64,000 nt of DNA. Origin: Linnemannia schmuckeri. Lineage: Eukaryota > Mortierellomycota > Mortierellomycetes > Mortierellales > Mortierellaceae. The notes below the pieces were generated by a model. It did no database searches. It saw only the letters and a program-made list of their open reading frames with translations, and was not told where the DNA came from. How positions within the stretch are numbered: position 1 is the stretch's first letter; each line of letters starts with the position of its first letter. The stretch is taken from contig JANATG010000004.1 of the NCBI GenBank assembly GCA_029449235.1, positions 2,046,001-2,110,000 on the forward strand. Reading direction: 5' to 3'. The translations under genes and the position numbers were made by a program. Of this stretch, positions 54,801-64,000 are shown in pieces.

Positions 54801-57323
54801 TGATGATACGGAGTCTAACAAGAGCGAGCCCATCAAGTCGAACGTGCGTGTGGTGAAGAAGGCGTACCTCAAATCAGGACTGTACTCATCGGATTTGAAG
54901 GTCAACCCGGTTGAGAACTCGACCAAGAACGGAAAGACATTGGGAGCTTCGAGGGCGATTGTGAGCAGTCGACAGAGAGCCAAGGCAGAGAGTGCAGCAG
55001 CAGCCGCCAACAGCTCGTTCTTTGAGCTGCCAATCAACTATGGCTCCGTGTTGATGTCAAGACAAAAGGACTTTACTCTACCGTTCGACATCATGCAGGC
55101 ATGGCAGCTGGGTCTTTTGCGCAAAACCGTGCAACCCGAACCCTTCATCAAGATTCGAAGCAGTAAGCTTTTTGCTCTATGTATATCTTTGCGAGCAAAT
55201 CTGAGGTATTTTTTACTGAACTTGGCTGACATTGCTGCCTTCTTTGTTTCCAATTAGACATCTTTGTGGAGCGTAAGCGCCGAACAGAGACAAGCCCTAT
55301 GGTCTGCCATTGTAAACCCCCACGCCCAGATCAAGGACGCATTGGCTGCGGTGATGATTGCTACAACCGCGTCATGTTTTACGAGTGTATCTCTGCGCAT
55401 TGTCCCTGCGGAGACTTGTGCTCGAATCAGCGGTTCCAAAAGAAACACAACGAAGACAACCTTCGTGTCATCTGGGTAAGATTTTGCGAACATCGCGAGC
55501 ATTTGGCTACAACAATAGAGGCTCAGGCTAATAATGCGTTTATGTTTAACTGCATTGAAATAATAGACCCAAGAGCGTGGATTTGGTATTCAGACAACAG
55601 CTCCAATCAAGAAAGGGAACCTGGTCATTGAGTACCGTGGTGAGGTGATCTCTCAGGCAGAGTGTCATAAGCGCATGGAAGGCATCTACAAAAATAACAA
55701 GAACTTTTACTTTCTCGAGTATGAGAAAGGTGAAGTTGTGGATGCTTGTCAAAAGGGCACCAATGCTCGATTCGTCAACCACAGGTACAACTCACTGGAC
55801 TGATGGCACTTTGTTTTCTTATTCATTTTGTGCCCTCAAAAAGTCATCCTACCTTGAAATGGTTGTTGACGCGAAAACTTTTATCTCTTTAATCATTTAT
55901 AGCTGCTCGCCCAACAGTCAGATTGAAAAGTGGTTCTTGAACGGCGAGATGAGCATTGGAATCTTTGCCGCGCAGGACATTCCCGCAGGGGCTGAGATCA
56001 GTTACGATTACAACTTTTCGTCATTCAGCGGAGCGCAGAAGCAAAAGTGTCGATGTGGGGCTCCCAACTGCCGCGGCTATATCGGCGAACGTCTCAGCAA
56101 GAACAAGGAGGCGGCTGCTATGGCATCAACTAAGGAGGTCTCGGGACGATCTGGAAGCAAAGCCAGCGCTAAGAAGCGCAAAACCGGACGTCGCGGAGTA
56201 TGTTTCTAAGCATCGTCGAGGTTTGGTTTTGTTGCATTGCTGAACCTTTTATTCTTGTATAAACACTAATTTTGAATTTCTGCGCTATATTTTAGGTGAG
56301 CGAGCAAGAGTCTTCCTCGCTGCGAATGGGACAGATGCCCAGCGTAGGCTCAATTCGACAGCGCCAATCAGACAAATACAAAGAGGGCAAGATGGCCGCA
56401 ATCCGATACACGCGTCTCTTCTTATTCCGTAACATCCGTCTTGTTGAGTCAAAGGTACGCCTAATACTACCTAATGGGCATCATAGCATTGCGCATAGGA
56501 CGAGAGAGAAAATAGTACGTGTGAACTAACTCAACGTTATTTCGTAAAACAATAGTACGTGAAATATGCACAGACCAAGTCTAGGAGCTTCCAGGAAAGG
56601 GTTTCTCCTACATGGCTAGCACAGGCGCGGGAATGCCGCAAACGCAGTCTAGAGGGTGTCATTGAGGAACTCCGAGAGAACGCCTCGGAACAGGCGGCAG
56701 CAGTTAACCAGGAGCGCTTCACTAATGATCTTGAACATGCTGGGAGCAGCATTGCAGGCGATGATGCTTCAGAATTCCTGCAGACGGCGTCTATTGTGGA
56801 GATCCAGGACACTGATCTGGAGGAGGACGACGGTGCAGATGGCACAAGCCAATATGATTTGTCTGATGAGCGTTCGCGCTCGTCTAGTCACGGCAGCCAG
56901 CAGCATTACTCGGATGATGTGGATCAGTATGAAGAAGAGTACGAGGAGGAGTATGAGGAAGAAAATGCTGCCGAAGAGTATGCAGAAGAAGAGAGCGGGG
57001 AAGACGAGGGCTCGGCAGTTGGAGATAAGGCAGAGGAAGAAGGAGAAGAGGGAGAAGATTATGAAGTTGGTGAGACTGGTGCCGAAGTCAATAGTGGTAG
57101 ATCCAGGACCGCGTTAACGATTAACGGTGTGAGTGGAAAGAACCGATCAGAGTCTGCAGAGTCCTTGGGCTCGACTGTAGTGGCAGAATACTCACCCGTG
57201 TCAGTGCAGGGTTCAGTTGATACATTGGTGGAGGATGCCAAGATGACGGGACCCAAAGACATGGAAGGTGCCAAATCAAAGGAGGGTTATACACCCCGTC
57301 GCCTCCGTAATCGAATTCTGTAG
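51833..57323 (+). CDS. ASH1-type SET histone methyltransferase with Zn2Cys6 cluster and AT-hooks
   Basis: My model has nine exons: 51833-51855, 52178-52582, 52669-54697, 54799-55162, 55258-55475, 55567-55784, 55903-56197, 56296-56454 and 56556-57323, giving 1492 residues. A zinc cluster with exact CX2CX6CX5CX2CX6C spacing (CAFCRQQHRRCD ... CIKAKIPC, residues ~351-377) is preceded by an AT-hook (RRPGRPPG). Four more GRP-type hooks lie at ~636-740. The catalytic block follows: an AWS domain (VCHCKPP, CGDDCYNR, CPCGDLCSNQRF), a SET domain with ERGFGI, EYRGEV, ARFVNHSCSPN (across a splice) and ISYDYNFSSF, and post-SET CRCGAPNCRGYIG. The AWS-SET sequence and the DYNF-SF wording resemble ASH1L/Set2-class H3K36 methyltransferases. 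The acidic C terminus has a long Glu/Tyr-rich stretch. Weak points are the 52582/52669 junction and a coding-like segment skipped in intron 1. Nuclear action at AT-rich DNA is inference. Confidence 0.85.
53291..53371 (+). other. Zn2Cys6 binuclear cluster inside the SET-domain protein
   Basis: Six Cys codons fall with the spacing CX2CX6CX5CX2CX6C, and basic residues lie between the second and third Cys (RQQHRR), as in fungal Gal4-type DNA-binding domains. It lies in one exon with the AT-hooks, so it is not an artefact of joining exons. Confidence 0.85.
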
Positions 57324-57506
57324 AAGAGCGCTGATTATATTTGTGAATCGCTATCTCTCCCCACTTGCAAACACACATTTTCTTCACCAAACTTGTATTT
57401 TCCATTTGTCTTATTCTTTCTTCCATTTCTACTTTTTTTCTTTTTCCTTTCAAATGCATGTATCATTTTCTTTTTTTTTTCCTCCTCCATTTGCAGAATA
57501 ATGGCC

Positions 57507-57512
57507 AATAAA
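57507..57512 (+). terminator. AATAAA poly(A) signal after the SET-domain gene
   Basis: AATAAA lies 184 nt after the TAG at 57321-57323, before the convergent 3' end of NDUFB7 at 57681. Confidence 0.4.
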
Positions 57513-57680
57513 GTACATTTCGGAAAAAGCCAGCATGGTAAAAACTCTATACTTTATGAGTAACCCAATACCCGATTCACGCTTGGGAAATTTGTTGCAT
57601 TTGGTTTGTTTGGTTGTTTGGTTGTTTGATTGTTTTGCTGCTTGTCGATTGGTGCCGATGATCTATTTGAGAGGTATGAT

Positions 57681-58388
57681 CTATTCGTCGGCAGCCTCGC
57701 GCTTCTTGTCCTCTGCTGCCTTCATTCTGCGCAAGTAGCTAGTAAAAGGGAGATAAGCAGGAGGAGGCCTGTTTTTAGTATTTATTTTTTTTTCGTTGAC
57801 ATGAATCAAGGGGCAGGAGATCCTGATCTGGCTTGTAATAATCCGGATATTTGATGTGCCCCCAATTAATAACTTCCGGACGATAGACGAAGAATACGGC
57901 TTAGCTGCCGGGTCTCTACTTCACTACAGTGGATCAACTGCTTCCATTCCTGAGTTGATTCAATGATTACTTAGCATCCGGATCAACGACGCGTCTCTCG
58001 ATCCTTTATGTAGTTCCTGAATGTTCACTCTCCCGTTCATTCCGAGATATGGTCGTATGTCCGGAATGAAATAGGTCCATGAAGTCGTTGTTGCGGGTCC
58101 CTTCATTTTGGTGGCGAAAGGAGAGAAACAGCGACGATCAACATTATCTTTGACGTCAGGTGTTTGTTGTTTCCGGGCTTTGCTGGTTGTTTTGTTGCTG
58201 TCTGTTCGGCTGTATCCTTACTCGTCGTATTGGCACTTCTCATAGACGTGGCGCTCGTCCTGGCACTTGAATGGGAGGTAGTAGGTCTCGGAACGGCACT
58301 TGTTGAGGGGGATCAAGAGGTCGGCGCAGAAATCGCGGTAGCCAAGAGGAAGACGAGCATCCTGCATTTCCTTTTGTGTGGCGGGCAT
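57681..58388 (-). CDS. NDUFB7: NADH dehydrogenase (complex I) B18 subunit NDUFB7
   Basis: Two minus-strand exons (58388-58222 and 57738-57681) encode 74 residues. Exon 1 has the twin CX9C motif of this subunit: FCADLLIPLNKCR and FKCQDERHVYEKC. Twin CX9C proteins are imported into the intermembrane space by the Mia40 relay and fold with two disulfides; NDUFB7 is an accessory subunit of the complex I membrane arm. Exon 1 read unspliced would stop at the TAA formed by the donor (GA/gtaagg). Splicing across 483 nt adds YLRRMKAAEDKKREAADE, matching the charged C-terminal helix of the family. The ATG at 58388 follows CACC, a good context. The gene converges on the SET gene and diverges from NSE3. 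Confidence 0.9.
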
Positions 58389-58644
58389 GGTGGTGAAGGT
58401 GTGTGGAGTGGAGAGAGTGGGGGTTTGGTGTGTTGAGATGATCTCCGAGGTTCAAGGAAATTGAGGAACCTAGGGAGTGGAAATGGGATTTGAAACGTCA
58501 CCGAGGTTGGAAGCGGAGCGAGGGCAGCGGAAAATCTTATTTTTTGTGTGCAATGGACCTGAACGGTCGTTGGTTTGCCGCTTTTTTTTTTATTTTTTAC
58601 TTACACTCCTCCGCACACAGGAATACAAAACTCGACAGAACAAC
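58389..58644. promoter_or_regulatory. Bidirectional promoter of NDUFB7 and NSE3
   Basis: Only 256 nt separate the start codons of the divergent genes, if the inferred NSE3 start at 58645 is right. No TATA box is seen. Confidence 0.45.
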
Positions 58645-60296
58645 ATGGTACGACGAACCGTTCATTCATCGCAGCAGGAGAACATGGAAAAAAAACAGAA
58701 AAGAAGAAAAGGCTTCAGGTCCATTAACAAAGCACCTAGAACAGCCTTCTTTGATGGCGAGCTTGAAAGCCTGACTCGTTTTTCGACACTTACTCTTCTC
58801 TGTCAACCATAGTCAGACCGCCGGCGGAGAATTGTCATAGACGTAAGGAAACCTCTCTATTTTTGTTTGTTTTACTAGATTCAAGAAGAGACGCGATATT
58901 AGCATATCAAGTTGGCATGTTCGCGCTAACGACCAATGCGCCAAAGATTTGACTTTGAATTACTCACCCACATACCCTTTCTTACTTTATGCATTTTTTA
59001 GGACGAAGACGATTATGAATCGAGAGGCAGTTCACAGAAGAGCAATGGCAAGCGTGGGGCACCCTCAAGCAGCCAGAGCCACTCTTCAGGATCACAAAAG
59101 CGAGTCATGCGTGATATTGACGACGACAGTGATCAGGACGACCATGCACCAAAAACGATCCGAGCGACGACTGTAGGATCCAAAGTCCTCGATATTTTAC
59201 CCGAGGACTTTGAGCGGTTTGTCAAGGATACTGTGCGCCTCGCTATTTTCTCGTCCCATTCAGAGGCTGCCACCGTCAAGAGAGATGATATAAAAGCTCG
59301 TAAGGAACCTTCTTTTGCATTCTGAGGACATTGGACGAGGCCTTGTTGTTGTTAGTTGTTAGGAAAGTATGTGAGAGAGTGAGAGGTGTCTGACTATTTT
59401 TGCCACCAAATTTGTTTTTAACATGATCTTAGTGTTGGGCACCCATACCAGGTTGTACGACAGCGTGTTTGAGAAGGCTCAGGAGCGACTCCGAAAGGTG
59501 TTTGGCATGGAGATGGCTGAGCTTACCACCAAGGGCCGTTCAGGAAAGAACGAAGAAAAAGGTATGACATGGCTCAGATAAACTGCTTTTTCATTCGTGT
59601 AAGCCTGCCGCCTCGTGCAGAAAAGTGACATTGAAAGATCGCACATTAATCTTTGATCATCACTTTACGCGATCTAGGAACGAAGACGTATATCCTCAGG
59701 AGTACCCTGCCTTTGGACCTCTTGGGCAGCGAATCTCTAGACTGGGAAGACCAATTGGAGGATCAAGGACTTTTAATGGTCATCCTGAGTCTTATCATGG
59801 TCCGCGAAGGAGTCATCTTCGAGAGTAAGTATCTTTGCCGTTTGATCGGCGAACTATCTCCTGCTTTAAATGCGTCTAGCGGACACTATTCACCCTCTAA
59901 TATTTCTCCCGCTGCTATTTACTTGTAGGTCACTTGAAGCAACATTTCAGACGGTTGATGCTTATGGAGGAGGGTAGCGACATTGACAAGAAGATGGACA
60001 TGTTTCTGAAGAAGCGATACATAGAAAAGTCCAAGTTGGAGTATTTGGACGAGTCAGGCGAGAAGATCGAGATGGAAGTTCGTTGGGGCGCAAGGGCGAG
60101 GGCCGAGATTCCAGAGGAGAATGTAGTTCGGTTCATTGAGGAGATCTTTGGTCCGGAGGCGCCTAAGACTTTACGCGCGAGCATTGAGAAGGCGTCCAAC
60201 ATCAGGACGAAGACGACAGATAGCAACGATGCTGATGCTGCTGAAGCTTCGAATGGTACGCCGTGTGGCTCTTCAAGCAATGCCATCCGTCTTTAA
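58645..60296 (+). CDS. NSE3: Smc5/6 complex subunit Nse3 (MAGE family)
   Basis: Five exons (58645-58647, 59002-59299, 59433-59561, 59678-59824, 59929-60296) encode 314 residues. The MAGE homology domain spans most of the chain: VFEKAQERLRKVFGMEMAEL, then TYILRSTLPLDLL, then LLMVILSLIMVREGVIFESHL, then KKRYIEKSKLEYLDESGEKI and EMEVRWGARARAEI. In fungi this family is represented by Nse3, which with Nse1 and Nse4 forms the kleisin-side subcomplex of Smc5/6 and binds DNA in repair and replication-fork protection. The N terminus is an acidic, Ser-rich segment. The start is inferred: exon 1 would be just the ATG, directly before a gtacga donor, followed by a 354-nt intron ending TTTTTTAG. The next Met in frame is at 59107 and would lose only disordered residues. 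Confidence 0.85.
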
Positions 60297-60897
60297 TAGT
60301 TCTCTCTGTATTCCTTTCTTTCTTGCAATCCGTGTAATATATCTTCCCTCGTTTTTATTTGCTAATGAACAATCGTACTTGAATAATGCAACAAATAATT
60401 GACCATGGACCAACAATATCAGTTGTATCGTCTTTCATATCAACGTCCATTCATGCGGGCTGTGTTCTCAAAAGCCGATTTTTTTTCTCATGCAACCTGA
60501 ATTTCGAATTTTGTTTCTGAAGCAAGCGACCTGCCACGTTCTCTTCTTTCTTTTGTCCTGTGTCTTCCTCGGCTTTCTTTTTCACTCACAGACAGAAACC
60601 TTTTTCTTATTCTTTGGTGCTCACGTCTCTTCTCTTCTCTTCTCCTCTCTTTTTCTTTGGTACTCACGTCTCCTCTCTTCTCTTCTCTTCTCTTTTTCTT
60701 TCTCACTCCCTCTTCGTTTCTTTTACCCATCACCTCGCTCAATACCTTATATACCCTTTCTCTCATCACACCTCCCTTCTTGTCCACTTCCTGTCTTCAT
60801 CCTCATTAACATTCCCATTCATACATACACGCACACACACGGTTTACATTCATCGGGAAAGCAAAAAACACAGACTCCTATCTCAACCGTAACAACG
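60297..60897. other. Intergenic region and leader of the kelch-type gene
   Basis: No exon is seen on either strand. From about 60540 the sequence is strongly C/T-rich, with TCTTCTC repeats around 60625-60700, leading to the ATG at 60898. Confidence 0.45.
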
Positions 60898-63363
60898 ATG
60901 AAACGCCACCTCTGGACAAACTTGTCCCTCCTGCCAGTCTTGCTCTGCGTACTGCAAGGACTTGAAGCACAAACACCATCCGTCGGTGGTCCTATACTCT
61001 CCAGTCAAACTGTATCTATCCTCGGCGACGAGCTCTACATCCATGGAGGTATATGCATCAAACTGCGGTTGACATCAACCACCTCTATACGATTTGATGG
61101 ATCATAAAACGGATTTATATTCTGTTCTACATTATTTGTGTGTGTGTGATCGAGCAAAAGCGAGTAGAATACAACAGCCCCCATTTCAAACCACATGTCC
61201 TTGTCATGTAATCTACCCTTCCTTTTAACATATTTAAGTGCATTTGCCGCCTCTCTGCGTGAAAATAGGATCAAGGCAAGACAGGTTTCTCGAGTCGGGC
61301 TGCTCTTCGGAGTTGTGGCGGCTACGACTCGGACAATCGGCATCATGGAACCTATCGTCGGCAGAATGGAAGAAAGTTCCGTTGAGAGAGGCGCCGGATG
61401 TGGTTTTACCACCAGTAGCGGGATTGGGACTCAAAACGTTAGGGATCCCGGGCAACCAAACCGAGTCATTTGTCAACGGAACCGCGACGATTGTGCAAAG
61501 CATCTCGCCGTTTATGATCGAGTTTGGCAAGGGAGGCTGTCAAGACCAAAATGAGTTGGCAGAGGCAGAAGCAACGGCAGCGGGATTGAAGTGGACACCA
61601 TGGATTGGCTTTAATATCTACAACCCGGTGATGAATTCTTGGGAGGTCGAGGATATGATGAACGATACGACTATCGACCTTGGGATCAACTTGACAGAGA
61701 CGTTTTCGATCGGTAATTGGCAGGCGCCAACTGTGGCGATCGACTACATCAACTTTGCGTGGTATATTATCCTGCAAAGCACGGCACCGCTGCGGCAGGT
61801 TATTCTTCGGAAGGATCTTGCGAGCCTGACGGAGTTCATGAGCAAGGTTGACTTGACCGAGAGCAGCTCGACCATGTTCCCAGTGGACTTGTTGTACGAA
61901 GGCTGGAATGTCACCAGTAGCTTGGACGAGAACGTGCCGTTTGTCGACAAGGGCGTTGCGACAGTTGTGGGCAACAGGGTAGTTATTCTGACGGGCACTG
62001 CCAACTCGTTCACGCCTGGTGATGCTCAAACGTCGCAGTTGCGTGGATGCGATCATGCCTATGTGTACTCGACGACGGCGCATACTTGGACACGACAGGA
62101 ACTTGTAAGGAATCTGAACCGGCAGCTTATAGTCGCAAGTGGACAAGGATTTCGTACTCATTGACTGCGCCCATACTAAGACCTTTCGTTTTCCTTATTG
62201 TCCGTATTTTTAGAAAGTTGCAGAGAATGAAACTTTACCAGATACCAGAGAGAAGGCCGCTTTCCTGACAGGTATTATATTATTAATGAGGCTACAATGA
62301 AACCTTCGCTGTTTACTTTTCGTAATACATGCTCATAATGTATATGTTGCTTCTACGCGTAAACTAGTGGGTAAGAAGATATACATGTACGGAGGCGTCA
62401 AGCCATATCAGACAGTTCTCAAGGACCTTTGGACTCTGGACACGGAGACGTGGACATGGCAGCGTGGACCCGACGGCCCAGGGCCTCGCGCAGACCATAC
62501 ACTCTTGCAGTACTATGAGTACATCTTTGTTGTATCAGGTAAGCTAGAGTATGTTTTTGCTACATGAGATAGGTATACGTCGACAATGTTGGGCAACCGT
62601 ACTCACGACGCGCTATTCTATGATAGGATACAATGTGAGTCGAAATGTGCCCTTGACGGAGACGCTGCCTCTTATGGTGTTTGACACCAATACGACGAGC
62701 TGGACCAATGTTATCCGACCGACACTCGATGCCGAGACGACGTATGTGTCGGAAATGACTCGGGCGGCGATTATCATTGGCACTGTGGTCTTTGCCGTGG
62801 TGTTGATAGTGATTGCGCTTTCGACACATTTGCTTCGAAAGTGGAATCAACGGAACTATATCAAAGGCTATGAGAATGTGGAGCTTGAGGAGCAACAGAG
62901 GAGGGCTGCACAGGAATTGCCGTCGATCTTGAAGAAGAGGTATCTATCCGAGGGCGGTAATGGCGGCAATGGTGCACCGAGATCGAACCGATCAGGTCGT
63001 GGCGTAGGTATCCAGTCGGAGGTTCTCTTTGAAGATGAAGAGGGTGATTACAGCGATGATAATGGGTCGTTTGATGGTGATGATGAGTATGAGGATGACC
63101 ACCATGGTGGTCAGAAGGTGTCATTGTTATCTCGATCGCAACCCAACCCAAAGTCGAGGTCTCTCCAGGACCAGCAGCAACAAGGGTTGGCACCACCACA
63201 GCGGGAGCGGCGTGTAAGGATTCAGGAGCTGGTTGAGGAGGAGGAGGAAGAGGAGGACAGGTCTCAGTATGGTACGCCTGGCGATGACGAAGACGACGAC
63301 GAAGATGATGGTAGCGCGGTTATTGTCCGTCTCCCACCAGACCTCAGTGAGCGCGAGGAATAG
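60898..63363 (+). CDS. Kelch-repeat single-pass membrane protein
   Basis: Five exons (60898-61048, 61269-62104, 62214-62271, 62368-62538, 62627-63363) close in frame and encode 650 residues. A signal peptide (LSLLPVLLCVLQGLEA) leads into an extracellular part with kelch/galactose-oxidase-type blades: SILGDELYIHGG near the start, and KKIYMYGGVKPYQTVLKDLW then TWTWQRGPDGPGPRADHTLL near the end. The middle is divergent. A transmembrane segment (AAIIIGTVVFAVVLIVIALS) lies near residue 450, followed by basic RKWNQRN and a ~170-residue cytoplasmic tail with long Asp/Glu runs and a Gln-rich patch. Such proteins usually bind partners at the cell surface or in vesicles; the partner here is unknown. 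An AATAAA at 63391-63396 follows the stop. Several NxT/NxS sequons lie in the outer part, consistent with secretion. Confidence 0.83.
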
Positions 63364-63390
63364 AAGATGCTTTGTGGTAATGCAGAGCTA

Positions 63391-63396
63391 AATAAA
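63391..63396 (+). terminator. AATAAA poly(A) signal after the kelch-type gene
   Basis: AATAAA lies 28 nt after the TAG at 63361-63363. Confidence 0.5.
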
Positions 63397-63584
63397 TGCG
63401 TGCGCCGTTTGAATATTCAATTTGTGAAGCTGTCAGGATGTTCTGCCTGTGCCTGAGTCGACGTCCTTTTCTATGTGAGAGCATTTTCCCTCAAGGTTTC
63501 CCTCCTTGCCATATTTTAGTCCTTTGTTCTTTTTTCTCTTTCTGCCTCATACCTTCACCTCCTCCACTTAGCCATCCCACCACC

Positions 63585-64000
63585 ATGCACCCCGCAACCT
63601 ACTCTGGCGGCTTCTTCGGTCTGGTAAGGGCAACTCCCCCTCCACCGTTTTATTCACTCATTCACTCACTCTACCGCCACGTATTCCTTCCACAAAAATG
63701 TGAACGGGGACTAACAATGCATTGCACAATGCCCAATTTCCCATTCATCAATACTAGATCATCCTTATCCTCGACCTCATTGCCATCTTCGAGGTCCTCA
63801 ACTCGAACAGAAACGTTACCAGCAAACTCCTCTGTAAGGAGTTGTCTTCGCTTTTTTTTACATTTCGTGTGCTGTATTGCTTGTATGCTTGAAACAAGGG
63901 CGTATGTATATCTTGGCGCCAGAAACAGCTCACGCTTTTTTTTTGCTTGTTCGTTGGTGAATAGGGTCGTTGCTCATCTTCTTGTTCCCTATCTTGGGAC
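63585..64000 (+). CDS. PLDc_N-domain small membrane protein, second copy (5' part)
   Basis: This gene is cut by the right window edge. Exons seen are 63585-63623, 63758-63833 and 63965 to beyond 64000, all GT-AG and in phase. The sequence reads MHPATYSGGFFGL, then IILILDLIAIFEVLNSNRNV, then TSKLLWSLLIFLFPILG. This is the same PLDc_N pattern as the 76-residue protein at 37625-37975, with the identical segment EVLNSNR/QVLNSNR before the turn. This copy has an intron just before the first hydrophobic span and another before the Trp codon, which the other copy lacks, so it is an old duplicate rather than a recent one. The function is unknown and the C terminus is outside the window. Confidence 0.75.
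   Translation, partial: MHPATYSGGFFGLVRATPPPPFYSLIHSLYRHVFLPQKCERGLTMHCTMPNFPFINTRSSLSSTSLPSSRSSTRTETLPANSSVRSCLRFFLHFVCCIACMLETRAYVYLGARNSSRFFFACSLVNRVVAHLLVPYLG

Noticed and set aside
60488..60787. Minus-strand Arg/Lys/Glu-rich frame
   Set aside because: It mirrors the C/T-rich leader of the kelch-type gene, so its charged composition is a by-product of base bias.

Overview
The window is nuclear DNA of a filamentous fungus. The genes carry many short GT-AG introns (mostly about 55-250 nt, a few of 350-980 nt), AATAAA-type 3' signals and pyrimidine-rich leaders. Gene content is fungal (secreted GH18 chitinase, S1/P1 nuclease, septin-type GTPase, ATP-type PEP carboxykinase, mitochondrial ribosomal proteins, complex I subunit). 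A DP (E2F partner) gene is present. Dikarya have largely lost E2F/DP, so an early-diverging lineage such as Mucoromycota (Mortierella-like) is my inference; the exact species cannot be read from the sequence. No rRNA, tRNA, CRISPR array or transposon was found.

Layout. 1-4.1 kb: 3' part of the replication factor Ctf4/Mcl1, then a SMAP-type ArfGAP. 5.8-8.0 kb: PEP carboxykinase with a His-rich N terminus. 11.3-13.8 kb (minus): unrecognised Ser/Thr-rich protein, set in gene-poor flanks. 18.0-20.0 kb: divergent pair of mitoribosomal large-subunit proteins (uL24m and mL54). 21.9-23.3 kb: secreted S1/P1 nuclease. 24.0-25.9 kb: secreted GH18 chitinase with a His-rich tail. 26.3-26.8 kb: small unrecognised, possibly mitochondrial protein. 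27.3-31.2 kb: LMBR1-domain membrane protein. 31.3-33.3 kb (minus): serine beta-lactamase-like protein. 33.8-37.0 kb (minus): 6-phosphofructo-2-kinase/fructose-2,6-bisphosphatase. 37.6-38.0 kb: tiny PLDc_N membrane protein, with a paralogue entering at the right edge (63.6 kb onward). 38.0-41.2 kb (minus): septin-type GTPase joined to ankyrin repeats. 44.4-47.9 kb: transcription factor DP. 48.6-50.9 kb: Ser/Thr protein kinase. 51.8-57.3 kb: SET-domain histone methyltransferase carrying a Zn2Cys6 cluster and five AT-hooks. 57.7-58.4 kb (minus): NDUFB7. 58.6-60.3 kb: Nse3/MAGE. 60.9-63.4 kb: kelch-type single-pass membrane protein.

There is no operon logic. Themes recur: chromosome replication and repair (Ctf4, Nse3), chromatin and cell-cycle transcription (SET protein, DP), mitochondria (uL24m, mL54, NDUFB7), and the gluconeogenesis/glycolysis switch (PEPCK and PFK-2/FBPase-2). 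The two architectures most worth following up are the Zn2Cys6/AT-hook/AWS-SET protein and the septin-ankyrin fusion. Exon models were built by hand from splice consensus, reading phase and family motifs. Most close in frame with canonical sites; the problem junctions are flagged.
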